Shown: in pieces, positions 10,383-21,150 of the stretch | How positions within the stretch are numbered: the first letter of the stretch is position 1 | Layout of the letters: every line of letters begins with the position of its first letter | Assembly: GCA_918807975.1 (NCBI GenBank) | Contig: OU964921.1 | Span: 9,519,498-9,583,497, forward strand | Reading direction: 5' to 3' | Source: Aplidium turbinatum | Taxonomy: Eukaryota; Chordata; Ascidiacea; Aplousobranchia; Polyclinidae | DNA: 64,000 nucleotides | The notes under the pieces: generated by a model | What the model was told of the DNA's origin: nothing | The model's database searches: none | The model's input: only the letters and a program-made list of their open reading frames with translations | Position numbers and translations under genes: made by a program

Positions 10383-13024
10383 CAAGACGATCTCTATAAC
10401 AGGCCTGGACACCGTGCGCCTCCAGTCGAAAACTGGAGGCGGATGGTTCAAGCGAGGTTTTTAGCTATCACGCAAAGTGCTTTTGATGTTTGCGAGTGCA
10501 TTGTTATTCAGGGAGCTAAATATGCTTAATAACAATAAATTTAAACTAGGCGCTGCAGTTTTTTTTAGAGAATTTGAAGTTTTTATGTGTGAAACTAGAT
10601 TAGCCTGGCAGTAAAGCTTGAGGCCACCAGCCAGCAGGCTAGTGTGTTAGGTATGTTTAGTACAGGAGTTAAAATTGAATCCAAGCTAATTAGTGTAAAT
10701 TGTGTGCTTTTTGAAGTAACATATACCGGTATGTTTCGTAGTTTAGAGACGCAGCTAGCCCTAATGTGATACGGTAAGTGATATTGGGCAGAAAGTGTTG
10801 TGTTACTGGATGCAGATCTGGTTACGATGGAAATAAACAAATATTAATGTATCACTTACCCAAGGATAGTGAAGAAAGAGAGAGAGAGAGCGTTCTTACT
10901 AGAATTGCATCAAAAGTTAATAATATACAAGGTTTTAACTTAAAAACTATTTTAGATACATTGCAGAGTCGCCAGAAACAAGTACGATATTTCTTTTTAT
11001 AAACTAATTACGGTATAGGCCTATGTCAAGCCTAGTATGTCTTACCACGGAAGAAAGATTTTTTGGAAAGCTCAATATAATTCTAAACAATTAGCAACCA
11101 CTGTCTAGCAGTTATGGTTAAGTATTTTTGGCGGTCACAAATTGTTATTAAAAATGATACCAGTTCCTTATTTAACAGCAGACTTTCAAAATGATCTAAT
11201 CATCATTATTATTGATAAACTTGAGCAGTGCTGTTCACATATTGGTGATACAATCTGTGATCAAAACCAAGTCAATAGGTATTTTTTTAAACATTTTGAA
11301 ACAATTTGAAACAAACCTTGGTTGACAAAACACAAAAATATGTTCATAAAAATGTTTCTTCAGTTTTGGAAGATTGTCAATGTGAAAGGGTTAGGAGCTA
11401 ATTTGTGCTTTAAGAATCCAATCAGAGATGTTGTAAGATGTGACAATGACATTCAGCTGAAGATTTTAACACAGTTGGCTAATTCAGTTGAATGTATGGG
11501 TACAGTTCAAAGAAAACAAGTACAACAGTTGTCCAGTTTAACAAGCTCAGCTTTTCATCATACCTGCTTAGGTCTACTGTAGTTGATCTTGCTCGAAGCC
11601 TTTTATCAGCAGATCATGAGTTTGTTATGTTCAGTGAGTTTTTAACAGATCCTCTTGAGAAATTGGCAAGGTTGTGGGGGAACATATTTTATAAATGTTC
11701 AGCAGGTCTCCGAAAAATTTTCAATAAGCAAGACCAAGCTTGCTTTGCATCAGGGAATTGACATTTCTTCTGTATGTGCACCAGCAGGGCATGTTTGCAA
11801 TCTATGCTCATACAGAATGGTTTTATCAGAAGTGAAAGTGTTTGAGGGATTGCCAAGTATGATATAGAAAATAATTTATCATTTGATGAATTGCAAACCA
11901 TTGTTTAGGCTACGGTACTTAGTTGGATAATGGATATGTTACAATGAAAGAGGAAATTTGTAGTGACGACACTTTCTTTTACTATGAAAAGTTTGGCTCT
12001 TATACCCAGTACTTTGAATCGGAGAGGATTAAATGTACCAAACGATGCAACATGTCAGATTGTCAGTAGTGTGGTTTTTGCTATAGCTTATTTTTGGTTG
12101 TAAAATTAAATGTTTGCCAAAAGTTACTTAGCACAATTTTTCAGTATATATGTAAGTGATTTTTATGAATATGACTTCATTACATTGTAGTACTACTTTG
12201 TTCAATATTTTGCTCAATAAGTTATGCAAAGCATTGACTCCATTGTCATGCAAAGAACCATCTCAGAAGCTGTTAAAGTTGCAGTAATCATAATATGCAG
12301 TACGCTACTAACAAACTGTTCATTCTGAAAACTTGTGATTCTAAAAACACATAACTTCTAATGTTGGCCTCGTATTTGGTAACACAGCAACCCCCTAATA
12401 TGTGTAGACCCAATTGAATGCATATCATAAATCGTTGCTCAATCACACCCAACAAGTGTAAACATTAAACAATTGGCATAACCTACTGTATTTAAGTGAT
12501 TCCCTTGAGAATTGTATGTCAAATGTACAAGTTTGGCCTAAAAAGGCAGAAGCTGCATATCAAGTAGCCTATTTGTTAATAAGCATTAAGCAATGTTATA
12601 TACCCTGTATGTTGGGTGTTTGAGGTTTGAAGTTTGTTGCATTAATTAATAAGTGCTTGTGTACTGAAAAATTTGGTTGTTCCTGTTCTATGTGGAATGC
12701 AATAAGCTGATTTACAGTAATTTCAAGGTTTTGTGTTATTCTCTGTTTTTCTTGTGCTGCCAACAAGCAAGGCACATTCATGTAGCCTACAAGGTATACA
12801 GTATATTATATAAACGCATCAATTAAACAAAATATTTTAATCTTCTGTGATGTCATAAACAACCTGCATCACCCCCAAATAGTTGCTATTGACCCGTGCT
12901 TAGCAGAAAATATCTTGACTCCAAAAATATGTAGTCTTATTGAGGAAATGTGTATTTATACCATCCGCCTCCAGTTTTTGACTGGGGGCGCGTGGTGTCC
13001 AGGCCTGTTATAGAGATCGCCTTG
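10383..13024 (+). mobile_element. P-element-like DNA transposon, defective
   Basis: The ends are CAAGACGATCTCTATAACAG and, at the right, the complement of CAAGGCGATCTCTATAACAG. A perfect 8-bp TSD, GTGCAAAC, flanks it (10375-10382 and 13025-13032). Subterminal regions share GCGCC(T/C)CCAGT and a CTGGAGGCGGATGG hairpin. THAP and P-type transposase remnants inside, together with an 8-bp TSD, support the P superfamily. It inserted about 80 bases upstream of the THAP ATG of its host element. Confidence 0.82.
10778..11900 (+). pseudogene. P-type transposase remnant (THAP plus catalytic region)
   Basis: At 10787 the frame gives GRKCCVTGCRSGYDG and MYHLPKD, the first half of a THAP zinc finger; the second half (C-x2-H) is not seen. 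From about 11322: MTKHKNMFIKMFLQFWKIVN, then VRCDNDIQLKILTQLANSVE and, after frame changes, AFHHTCLGL, DLARSLLSADHEFV and FLTDPLEK. A second frame continues with GGTYFINVQQVSEKFSIS. The DPLE...GGTYF..QQ order matches the C-terminal part of P/THAP9-like transposases. Frameshifts near 11560 and 11660 and several stops make it inactive. Confidence 0.7.
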
Positions 13025-13104
13025 GTGCAAACACAAGGAACAAATCGCGTATGCTACTGAAACATCGAACAATTTTGTGCTAAGGGGGTTTTTACGCCCT
13101 TAAA

Positions 13105-13441
13105 ATGGTGGCTTCTTGTATGGCTCCCGGTTGTACTAACCGGGGTATCGTCAAAGGGTTATCCTTTCATCGTTTACCTTTGAATAATGACGACAAGCTG
13201 AAGAAATGGATCTCGGCGATGATACTCAAAGACCCACCTGTAAACAAGCACTGCCGTGTGTGCAGCAATCATTTTCTGGCCAACGATTACCAACGTGATC
13301 TACAGGCAGAGCTACAAGGCACCAATTCCAGACACCTACTCATCCCTGAAGCTGTTCCTTCTGTCTTTGATTTTTCAAGATATGTGAAAGCCACTGTCAA
13401 TGCAGTATACCCACAAAACTCGATCGACCTAGGTACAGGTC
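13105..13441 (+). CDS. THAP-domain exon of the Harbinger-like element
   Basis: Opens MVASCMAPGCTNRG, with the first zinc ligands as C-x4-C. KKWISAMI holds the conserved Trp, CRVCSNHF gives the C-x2-H pair, and AVPSVF is the THAP AVPTIF motif. THAP is a C2CH DNA-binding finger used both by transposases and by host factors. The ORF would run 113 codons to a stop at 13446, but a good splice donor (GTGAGTACG) lies at 13442 just before it. The downstream exon would have to lie beyond or near the element's right end; none is seen. P-like insertion just upstream probably removed its promoter. Confidence 0.72.
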
Positions 13442-13915
13442 TGTGAGTACGATCTGGCGTTTGGATCGAATAGCAAAGCGAGAAAACAACAAGACTTTGA
13501 AACAGTTTTGGTTTTGGCTAACACAGAGTCATTCTCCTGGCAACATTCGCTTTCGATTGTTGTCGGCATGATGGCACAATTACCACACATAGGCCTACAC
13601 CAATGCAAATTTTCTATCCGCTTGGCTACTAAACGTTTTCAGTAGGTACATAACGTTTTAATTCCAAAAAATGAATATAGCTAAAATTTCATGTCTCAAA
13701 CGTAGGCTAAGCTTTAGGTGCATACAAACCAAGATATTTTATCAGCACGTGTTTCTACGTCATAAGTTTGATATAAATTGGTAAAACGGGCTTTGTAATG
13801 GAAAAGCGTCACGTGGGGGAGGGGGGGTTGACAAAAACGTTACGTTGGCGTTACATGGGGGAGGGGGTCAAAAATTCGGAAAAACAGCGTTACGTAATAT
13901 TTGAACGCTCCCTAA

Positions 13916-14028
13916 CGGAGTGGAAGGTCTGCGTGTCATGGATGATGAAACTAAAGACTGGCTGCTCTCTAGCAGCCTTCCAGTGTAGTCCGGGAACATC
14001 GTGAATCTGGGGTGGTAAAAGGATAGAC
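13916..14028 (+). pseudogene. LINE ORF2 C-terminal region, part 2 and 3' UTR start
   Basis: If the inserted element and one TAA copy are removed, the codons run straight on from KPP at 8200: NGVEGLRVMDDETKDWLLSS and then a stop near 13988. The 3' UTR continues to 14028, where a hAT element begins after its target GGATAGAC. It resumes at 23302 with CCTCGGCCCCAGAAGCTCAG. The LINE is thus the outer container of everything from 7.7 to 23.3 kb. Confidence 0.75.
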
Positions 14029-14205
14029 CAGGGGTGGGAAAAGTTGTTCAAAGAAAGAGCCGCTCGCGGATAAACCATAAACACCAGCGAGCCGCAAAAT
14101 CATTTGACATAACATAACAGCAATAAAAATACAATGATTGTTTATCCATATGAGTTTTGTACTTGACTCACTAATCTCTGAAAATTTGGACGATAAGTTG
14201 TTAAT

Positions 14206-14613
14206 TAGGGTGGGCCGTTTTTGACTTTTTTTCGAAATTCAAAAACGGCTAGTCATAAAAAGTGGCACATGCATGAAACAATTACGTGTGCAAAATTTCA
14301 TCAGTTTAGGGGTGCATCTTCTGCCCCCGCAGGGGGGTCAAACTTTCAATTTTTTGAAAAAAAGGGGGAAATTTCACTTTCCATTTTTACATAATTTTTT
14401 TTATAATTTTTCTACTGGCTAGTTATAAATTGTAAGTGGGATGTATCCAGAACTTTCTTATGTAAAGGCATGTTCGAAGCTTAAGGTTTACTGCCCCCGC
14501 ATCGACGACTAAAATGCTGAATTTTCACCAATTTGAAATGCTATTTTGTCATTGCTCAATAAACAAACTTGTCGCAAAAGGGCGAGATGGTGTTAACGCT
14601 GTACGCTCATTTA
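14206..14613 (+). repeat. left TIR of the long-TIR transposon
   Basis: Matches the reverse complement of 22329-22737 over its whole length, with scattered substitutions and a two-base length difference in the A-run near 14365. Confidence 0.9.
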
Positions 14614-14908
14614 CAGTATGTTTTGTCCATTAACTTTGCAGAATGATACGAATGAGGTACGAACATCAGTACATATTTATGATAAAGAGTTACAAAAAAA
14701 AACCTTTGAAGTCAAATTCTAGAAGTGGGCCTAAATTTCAGCAAAACTTGAACCAAATGAAAGAATCTGCAAGGCAAAAATATTTGAAATCGGTTGTTGT
14801 AGCCTAAGTGTTCCAATTTTCTGCAATGTACTTGCCCGCAGAAAAATCGTGTCCCTGTTACAGAACAACAGTTCCTTCTTGATCAAAGAACAACTCGCAT
14901 AATGGTGA

Positions 14909-15164
14909 TTGATAAACATGATAAATCGGCCACAAAATCTAATTTTAAACGTTTTCCGAGGAGAGTCGCAAGATCAGAACAATTCCGTTCTTTACGTGAA
15001 GACCCAGGAGCAGGCACAAGTAGCGCTTTGGTTAACACTTTTAACTTCTTATTCAAGCTCAGAAACTTTGTCATCCAATGAAGAACGCTGCGAAGATTTT
15101 GATTATCAACCCAGTTTTGCCTCGGAAAACCCCAGAAAAAGCAAGGTTACTTCCAGTTTAGTAG
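14909..15164 (+). pseudogene. 5' part of the long-TIR transposon's transposase
   Basis: On the left side of the gypsy insertion, an ORF at 14909-15164 includes TLLTSYSSSETLSSNEE and FDYQPSFASENPRKS. It reaches the AGTAG target site and continues at 19882 as VFAESCDR. It looks like a variable N-terminal region; I recognise no domain in it. Its tie to the downstream pieces is their direct continuity across the insertion. Confidence 0.5.
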
Positions 15165-15353
15165 TGTTGTGTTTTTACAACAAATGAATAAAGCTAAACT
15201 AAGCTTTCTCAGTTCGGAAACTGTAAACAAAGATGACCGTTTTTGCATGTCTTGTATTCATTTTAAACCAATCGAAAAAGTACGAAATTAAACAATGGTC
15301 TCCTCGTGAGAACGAGCAGAGTTTCCAATTACGTTTCGTAAAACACCATAACA
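15165..15353 (-). repeat. 3' LTR of the gypsy element
   Basis: 189 bp, the same by eye as the copy at 19688-19876. Followed on the inner side by the polypurine-type TGGGAGG (minus strand). Confidence 0.93.
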
Positions 15354-15448
15354 CCTCCCACGCAAATTATGAAAGCACATAAATCAATGTCGTAAAATGC
15401 ACGTTAAAGGAAGGTATACATAAACAAGAATGAAGATGTAAAATGATT

Positions 15449-18400
15449 CTACATATCATATGGCACCCTGGGTTTGATGGCTCTTTTAGGCCGAATCGAT
15501 CTTTGGGGACTATTCATATCACCGTCAACCTCATGACCCAAACCGGTGCCAGCCAAAGGCTCAGCTGTACTCTCGTATCGTGGACGAAGCTGATCAACGT
15601 GTCTGCGCCATATGTGTCCACTGTCAAGTACTCGCACATTAACAGTGCGGGTTCCCAATACTTTGATAACAACAGCTGGAACCCAGCGCGGTCTGTTGCT
15701 TTGTGTTTGGCCACACACTAGGGCGTAAACGTTCATATCCTCTGTGTATGGGTTTTTATTCTTATCGCCATTTCCCTTTGTTGATCGGCGAGCTTCTATG
15801 ACTTGTTTCTTTTGTGCAGCATGGGCAGGTGACGGCAACAGGACGTCGATTTTCGTTCTGATTTGGCGTCCAGTAAGTAGTTGACTAGGAGAGTATCCAC
15901 ACGGTAGAGGCGTACGTCGGTACTGTATCAAAAACTCCTGCAGAGCGGCTTTCGGTGAAAGAGTGGACTTTCGCAGAGCTTGTTTGAAGGTATGAACAAG
16001 TCTTTCAGCAGCTCCGTTGGTAGCAGGGTGGTAAGGTGCTCCAGTAAGATGGACAATTCCTCTTTCCTTACACCATTGCTGAAATTCGTTTGACATGAAG
16101 GTCGCTGCATTATCCGTCACAAGGCTGTGCGGGTATCCAAAATGAGTAAACGAATCTTCTAGCAGTTCCATAGTGGTATTTGCCGAAACAGAACCGGTTG
16201 GATAAATGCAGGGGTATTTAGAATATGCGTCAACTATAACTAGCCAGTTTCTTCCCATGAATTGTATCGCGTGGTCCGCGTGTATCCGACTCCACGGTTT
16301 TTCTGGCAGCATCCACGGGTGGTTGTCCATTTTAGAAGGTTTATTCTGAAACTCTGCACAATTGGAACACTGTTTGCATTGTTCTTGAATGTCTGTGTCC
16401 AGGCCGGGCCAATAGACAGCAGTGCGGGCAAGTTGCTTCATCTTTTCCATGCCGAAATGTCCAAGATGCAATAATTCAAGAACCGATTTTTGTAGACTTT
16501 GGGGAATCACCAGTCTCGATCCATATAACAAACATCCATGTTCCACTGACAATGAGTCAGCAATTTTTCTGAAAGTTTCAACTTTTTGGTTTTCGGATAG
16601 TTTTCCTGGCCATCCCTCCTGCGTATATCTCATGGCTGTAGATATAGCTGGATCTTTTGCTGATTCTTTGCGAACGGATTCTGAATCAGTTGGCTTGATT
16701 TGGGAGCTGATTATTTTAATGGTGTTCACAATGTTAATGTCATCTTCCTCTTCTTCGTTGTCAAACTCCTCATCATGGCCACTTGGTAAACGACTCAGGG
16801 CATCAGCATTGCCATGTTCAGTTGTTTTTCTGTACTCGATGGTGTAGCTGTATTGTCCAAGAATCAGTGCCCATCTCGCTAATCGGTTTGCAGCTAAAAC
16901 TGGTGTGGCTTTAGTGGGACTGAACAATGCCAGAAGTGGCTTATGGTCTGTAACCAAAATAAACTTCCGAGCATATAAGTACTGGTGAAATTTACGAATG
17001 GCAAACACAATCGACAGTGCTTCTTTTTGTATCTGACTGTATTTTCTTTGTGTGGCAGACAGAATTTTTGAAACATTAGCGATTGGTCGCTCACTGCCAT
17101 TGGGTAGGCGATGAAATAGCACAGCTCCGATTCCAACCCCAGATGCATCACATGCTATCCCAATAGGAAGTGTAGGGTCAAAATGAGCTAATACCATATC
17201 TGTGTTTAACATTTCTTTAAGAGTAGTGAAAGCCACTTCTTGCTGCTCTCCCCAATTCCATTCAGTGTCATTTCTGGTCAAGTAGTAGAGCGGCTCTGTG
17301 ATAGTGGCAAGGTTAGGTAGGAACTTACTGTAAAACTGAATAGATCCCAAAAATGATTTGAGAGTTGAAATGTCATTTGGTCGAGGCATGCTGAGTACAG
17401 CATCGACTTTGCGTCCTTTGGAAATGCCTTGGTGGGATAAGGTATGACCCAAATACTCGACACTATGCTGTGCAAACTCACACTTTTCTAGTCTGCAACG
17501 CAGTCCTTTGTCTTGCAACCTCTGCAATAATTGACGTAAATTGTGTAAATGTTCTTGGGCATTATCACCACTGACAAGGATGTCGTCCAAATACACGGCA
17601 ACACCTTTCAGGTCTGAGGTTAACTGGGACATGATCTCCTGAAAATACCCTGGGGCTGAACTAATACCGAAAGGCAAGCGCATTTGCAGTAACACTCCTT
17701 TGTGAGTGCTAAGTGCTAGCCGCTTTTGACTTTCTATACTAAGAGGTATTTGGTTGTATGCATCGGCCAAGTCAATTTTGGTGAAGCCATATCCTCCCCC
17801 CAACTTATGCATTAGTTCTTCAGGTACTGGTATTGGCTGTCTGTGAATCTCAAGTTGTGGGTTGACAGTGACTGAGTAGTCCCCACAAACTCTAAGAGAT
17901 GGTGCAGTTTGCCCCGGCAGTAATGTTTTTCTTATGGGTACCACAGGTGTGCCATAATCATTAAATTGTACAGGTTTCCACACCCCTCGAGCAATGCCTT
18001 GCTCATAAGCATGAGACAAATCGTCCTGCAGTGCGAATGGCACTGGACGTGGTTTACAAAAAATGGGTGCAGCATCAGATTTAAACTTAATGTCAAGCTC
18101 AATATCTTTTAAACAACCTAATTCACTTTTAAATACATCAGGAAACTGGTCACACAATTGTTTACATGCACTTTGCAGGCTAGAGTCACCATCCGTACAT
18201 TTATGAACAGATTCAGTTGTCAAGTGACGATCTTGATTAGGATACAATACATTATCTACCGATACTCCAAGTTGAGTAATTGCATTTCTACCTAACAAAT
18301 TCAATTGCGGTAGTTCAGTAACAACAAAATTAACATCATTGGCACAAGCATTAGTACAGTTGTTCTGAGAAAACGAAATCAAAGTTGGTTTGAAAACACC

Positions 18401-19615
18401 AAGAACAGGTAAATTATGCCCAGAGGCTGATTCATACCTCTTTTTAGAAAGTTCAAGTGTTGGTTTTCCCAATTTAAGCCAGCTAGTTTTTGATAAAAAA
18501 CTATCCCCTGCCCCGGTATCTATTTCAAAAGTTACATCTTTGCCATTTAAGCAGAGGGTTTGTTCAAGGTGAGGGGTATCGACAAACTTAATTGTTTGAA
18601 CTGGCTGAGTTGCTGTGTCTTTTCTTTTTTTAAAACATGCATGCTCTATGTGACCAACTTTTTTACAATAATTACAAGTAAAAGTTTTGAATCGACAGGA
18701 TATACCTGTATGTCCATGCTTTCCGCATCTTCCACAAGGATGTGTGGGCTTATTTTGGACCGTTAGTTTTTCATGTTTAACAGTCTTGTAGGAATTAGGT
18801 TTCAACATGGGCTTGCGAGTATGGCTCTTGACAACAAATGTCTCATCAATATTGTTGCTAGCAGTCTCTTTAGCTACCTTTGTTGCTTCTTCGATTTCTT
18901 TTGCCATCTGGATTGCTTTCGCGAATGTCAGTTCTCCCCCCTTTTCTTTAAAAACTGCTTTCAGGAAAGATTCATTTTGCATAGAACAAATGAAACGAGT
19001 GCACATGGCATCATCCCGGGGGTCTTCAATAGAAGAAAATTCGCATGTCAGTGCATCTTGGCGAATTCTTGCAGCCAGTTGAGATATAGACTCTCCTTTT
19101 TTTCGTTGCAGGTCACTCCAAAACTTGTATCGCTCTCGTATCACAAATAGTTTAGGATTAAATTGCTCAGACATGCATTTAGTTAATGTGTCTAAATCAG
19201 TTTCATTGATGTTTGTTGGAGTTGGTTGTTGTGCAACATAATTTTGCAAAAGCTTGTATGTTTCCACTGATTGATTTGTGAGAAAAACTTGTGCAACTTT
19301 TTGCTCAGGAACTGAATGTGCTTTCACAAATGTTTGAAAACGAAGATAATAATCATTCCACAATTCTTTAGAAGGGTCAAATGCTAAAAATGCAGGAACT
19401 GAGTAGTGCACTTGATGTGTAGCAAGTTGCCTGTCATTAGTTTCAGCATCACTAGTACTTGGTTTGGCAAATGCTTGAAAAGATTGCAAAATGGCATCAA
19501 GCTGTTGTTGATTTTGCTTACCTTGAAGCTCCAACTGTTCTTTTTGCAAAGCCAATTGCGACTGTTGTTGGTCCAATTGCTTTTTCATCAACTCAATGAT
19601 ATCTTTGTTGCTCAT
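15449..19615 (-). CDS. gag-pol polyprotein of the Ty3/gypsy element
   Basis: 1388 codons. In order: an N-terminal Gln-rich coiled segment (residues about 8-45); a gag-like region; two CCHC zinc knuckles near residues 293-330 (CGRCGKHGHTGISC and CNYCKKVGHIEHAC); a protease with DTGAGDSF near 365; reverse transcriptase with LPFGISSAPGYFQ and YLDDILVSG (residues about 640-670); RNase H with CDASGVGIGAVLF and TDHKPLLALF; an integrase zinc finger HLGHFGMEK...CKQCSNC; and the integrase core with ADHAIQ, TDNAATF and HPATNGAAERLV. No chromodomain or envelope is seen. Gag and pol share one frame. The frame looks whole. Confidence 0.95.
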   Translation of the reverse strand: MSNKDIIELMKKQLDQQQSQLALQKEQLELQGKQNQQQLDAILQSFQAFAKPSTSDAETNDRQLATHQVHYSVPAFLAFDPSKELWNDYYLRFQTFVKAHSVPEQKVAQVFLTNQSVETYKLLQNYVAQQPTPTNINETDLDTLTKCMSEQFNPKLFVIRERYKFWSDLQRKKGESISQLAARIRQDALTCEFSSIEDPRDDAMCTRFICSMQNESFLKAVFKEKGGELTFAKAIQMAKEIEEATKVAKETASNNIDETFVVKSHTRKPMLKPNSYKTVKHEKLTVQNKPTHPCGRCGKHGHTGISCRFKTFTCNYCKKVGHIEHACFKKRKDTATQPVQTIKFVDTPHLEQTLCLNGKDVTFEIDTGAGDSFLSKTSWLKLGKPTLELSKKRYESASGHNLPVLGVFKPTLISFSQNNCTNACANDVNFVVTELPQLNLLGRNAITQLGVSVDNVLYPNQDRHLTTESVHKCTDGDSSLQSACKQLCDQFPDVFKSELGCLKDIELDIKFKSDAAPIFCKPRPVPFALQDDLSHAYEQGIARGVWKPVQFNDYGTPVVPIRKTLLPGQTAPSLRVCGDYSVTVNPQLEIHRQPIPVPEELMHKLGGGYGFTKIDLADAYNQIPLSIESQKRLALSTHKGVLLQMRLPFGISSAPGYFQEIMSQLTSDLKGVAVYLDDILVSGDNAQEHLHNLRQLLQRLQDKGLRCRLEKCEFAQHSVEYLGHTLSHQGISKGRKVDAVLSMPRPNDISTLKSFLGSIQFYSKFLPNLATITEPLYYLTRNDTEWNWGEQQEVAFTTLKEMLNTDMVLAHFDPTLPIGIACDASGVGIGAVLFHRLPNGSERPIANVSKILSATQRKYSQIQKEALSIVFAIRKFHQYLYARKFILVTDHKPLLALFSPTKATPVLAANRLARWALILGQYSYTIEYRKTTEHGNADALSRLPSGHDEEFDNEEEEDDINIVNTIKIISSQIKPTDSESVRKESAKDPAISTAMRYTQEGWPGKLSENQKVETFRKIADSLSVEHGCLLYGSRLVIPQSLQKSVLELLHLGHFGMEKMKQLARTAVYWPGLDTDIQEQCKQCSNCAEFQNKPSKMDNHPWMLPEKPWSRIHADHAIQFMGRNWLVIVDAYSKYPCIYPTGSVSANTTMELLEDSFTHFGYPHSLVTDNAATFMSNEFQQWCKERGIVHLTGAPYHPATNGAAERLVHTFKQALRKSTLSPKAALQEFLIQYRRTPLPCGYSPSQLLTGRQIRTKIDVLLPSPAHAAQKKQVIEARRSTKGNGDKNKNPYTEDMNVYALVCGQTQSNRPRWVPAVVIKVLGTRTVNVRVLDSGHIWRRHVDQLRPRYESTAEPLAGTGLGHEVDGDMNSPQRSIRPKRAIKPRVPYDM

Positions 19616-19687
19616 TCTTGCTAGGCTAAACTGCTGGACAGGTTAAGTCTAGATCAATGTGGTGGTTCTGAAACCTCGTCGCCAATT

Positions 19688-19876
19688 TGTTGTGTTTTTA
19701 CAACAAATGAATAAAGCTAAACTAAGCTTTCTCAGTTCGGAAACTGTAAACAAAGATGACCGTTTTTGCATGTCTTGTATTCATTTTAAACCAATCGAAA
19801 AAGTACGAAATTAAACAATGGTCTCCTCGTGAGAACGAGCAGAGTTTCCAATTACGTTTCGTAAAACACCATAACA
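19688..19876 (-). repeat. 5' LTR of the gypsy element
   Basis: 189 bp. Its inner neighbour on the minus strand, TGGCGACGAGGTTTC at about 19671-19685, is the likely primer-binding site. Confidence 0.93.
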
Positions 19877-19881
19877 AGTAG

Positions 19882-21150
19882 TATTTGCTGAATCATGCGA
19901 TCGTATACTGGTGTTTCAGATAGGTCTACAGCACTTATTGCTTCATCATTTCTACAAGCTGCGGGAGTTGTAACGGATAGCGAATCTCAATCTCAATCAG
20001 TCATAGATAAAAGCAAAGTGAGAAGAGCGAGAAAAGAAATGAGGTTTACAACTCAAATGGAAAGTAGGCCTATCATGTGCATAAATTTGCAAAGCATATA
20101 TTTTGATGGCCGAAAAGATTAAACCATCAAACAAGATGAAATTGGTGGGCAACTTCGAAAACGTTTCGCAGTTGAAGAGCACATTACTTTACTTGAGGAG
20201 CCAAGTTCTTATTTCATTGGTCATTTTACTGCAGCCAACGGATCTAGTGTGTCAATAGCTACCGGGATTCTTGAATATCTTGGATCCAATAAAATTAGCT
20301 ACGATAATGTAATGGCAATTGGATGCAATGGAACCTTAATAAACACAGGTCAAAAAGGCGTCGTGATAAAGCTCCTGGAAGATCATTTCCAAAAGCCACT
20401 TTAATGGTTAATATGCCTACTCCACGGTAATGAATTTCCTCTTAGACATCTTATAAAAGATATGGCAATACTAGCAGACCTGATAGCTTCACTAGGCCCA
20501 TTATAAAGCAGCTAGCCACTGTCACACAAGTAGATGTTGTAAAATATAAAGCAGTTCCGGCACCAGAGATTGAAATTGATGAAAATGACCTCAGCACTGA
20601 CCAAAAATATCTTCTACACATGCACAGAACAGTGAAAAGTGGAGATATATCAATTAATTTCGCATAATATAGGAGTCCAGGTATGATGAACCACTCAAGA
20701 TGGTTGAACACAGCCAATAGAATTCTACGTTTATATGTTGCATCTAACGCGTCAGCTGTATTGGTGGAACGTGTGGACTATATTATGAATGTTTATATTC
20801 AAGTATGGTTTGCCATTATAAAGGAAAGCAATTTCACTAATGGCCAAAAACATTTCTTTAAAATTCTACACTCTGCTCAGAAGCTATCGAATAAAGCTCG
20901 CAATATCCTCACCAAAGTAATATAGAGGAATGCGTTTTATGCCCATCCTGAAAACATTTTGATTGCAATCAAATGTTATACCAAAGAATATGTAAGGGAA
21001 CTAGGATGGAGAAGAATTTTCAATTCAAGAATATTATCATCTCACAGCACTCGTCAGCAAAAATTCACCCTGTCAATATTGCAGTTCAGTTCCGAACGTT
21101 ACTTTGAGATGATAAACTGGCAAAATATTCCAGTTACGAAACCCCCAGCG
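19882..21150 (+). pseudogene. transposase of the long-TIR transposon, decayed
   Basis: Pieces in order: VFAESCDR, then (frameshift) TGVSDRSTALIASSFLQAAG and VIDKSKVRRARKEMRF; later FAVEEHITLLEEPSSYFIGH, ILEYLGSNKISYDNVMAIGC, CNGTLINTGQKGVVIKLLED, and HGNEFPLRHLIKD; then HSRWLNTANRILRLYV, DYIMNVYIQVWFAIIKE, FYAHPENILIAIKCYT, RELGWRRIFNSR and MINWQNIPVTKPP. I know this pattern from uncharacterised proteins repeated in arthropod and Hydra genomes (IDK.K+RRER..., NAFFAHPEN...LRELGWRRIL). There are several stops and frameshifts. Acidic residues that could form a DDE triad cannot be placed with confidence. Confidence 0.6.

Larger units (their letters stand above)
8201..13912. mobile_element. PIF/Harbinger-like (ISL2EU-type?) element with THAP gene
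   Basis: The ends are GGGAGCGTTCAAATATTACG and its complement. They are flanked by TAA on both sides (8198-8200 and 13913-13915), the 3-bp TWA-type duplication of PIF/Harbinger. Both subterminal zones are G-rich, with GCGTTAC and GGGGGAGGGG. The interior holds a THAP-domain exon near the right end, a P-like transposon, a TA-flanked element and the 5' end of a hAT element. I find no DDE transposase, so this copy is non-autonomous or gutted. The ISL2EU label is a guess from the THAP partner and end sequence. Confidence 0.8.
15165..19876 (-). mobile_element. Ty3/gypsy LTR retrotransposon, looks whole and young
   Basis: The 189-bp LTRs at 15165-15353 and 19688-19876 start TG and end CA. They show no difference by eye. 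A 5-bp TSD, AGTAG, flanks it (15160-15164 and 19877-19881). In minus orientation the 5' LTR is followed by TGGCGACGAGGTTTC as a likely primer-binding site. A purine-rich TGGGAGG lies just before the 3' LTR. One long gag-pol ORF fills the interior. Matching LTRs imply a recent insertion. The pol resembles the Mag / K02A2.6-like group of animal gypsy elements, judged from remembered motifs only. Confidence 0.95.

Noticed and set aside
18773-19150. 125-codon and other + strand ORFs across 15.4-19.6 kb
   Set aside because: Antisense shadows of the gypsy gag-pol frame.
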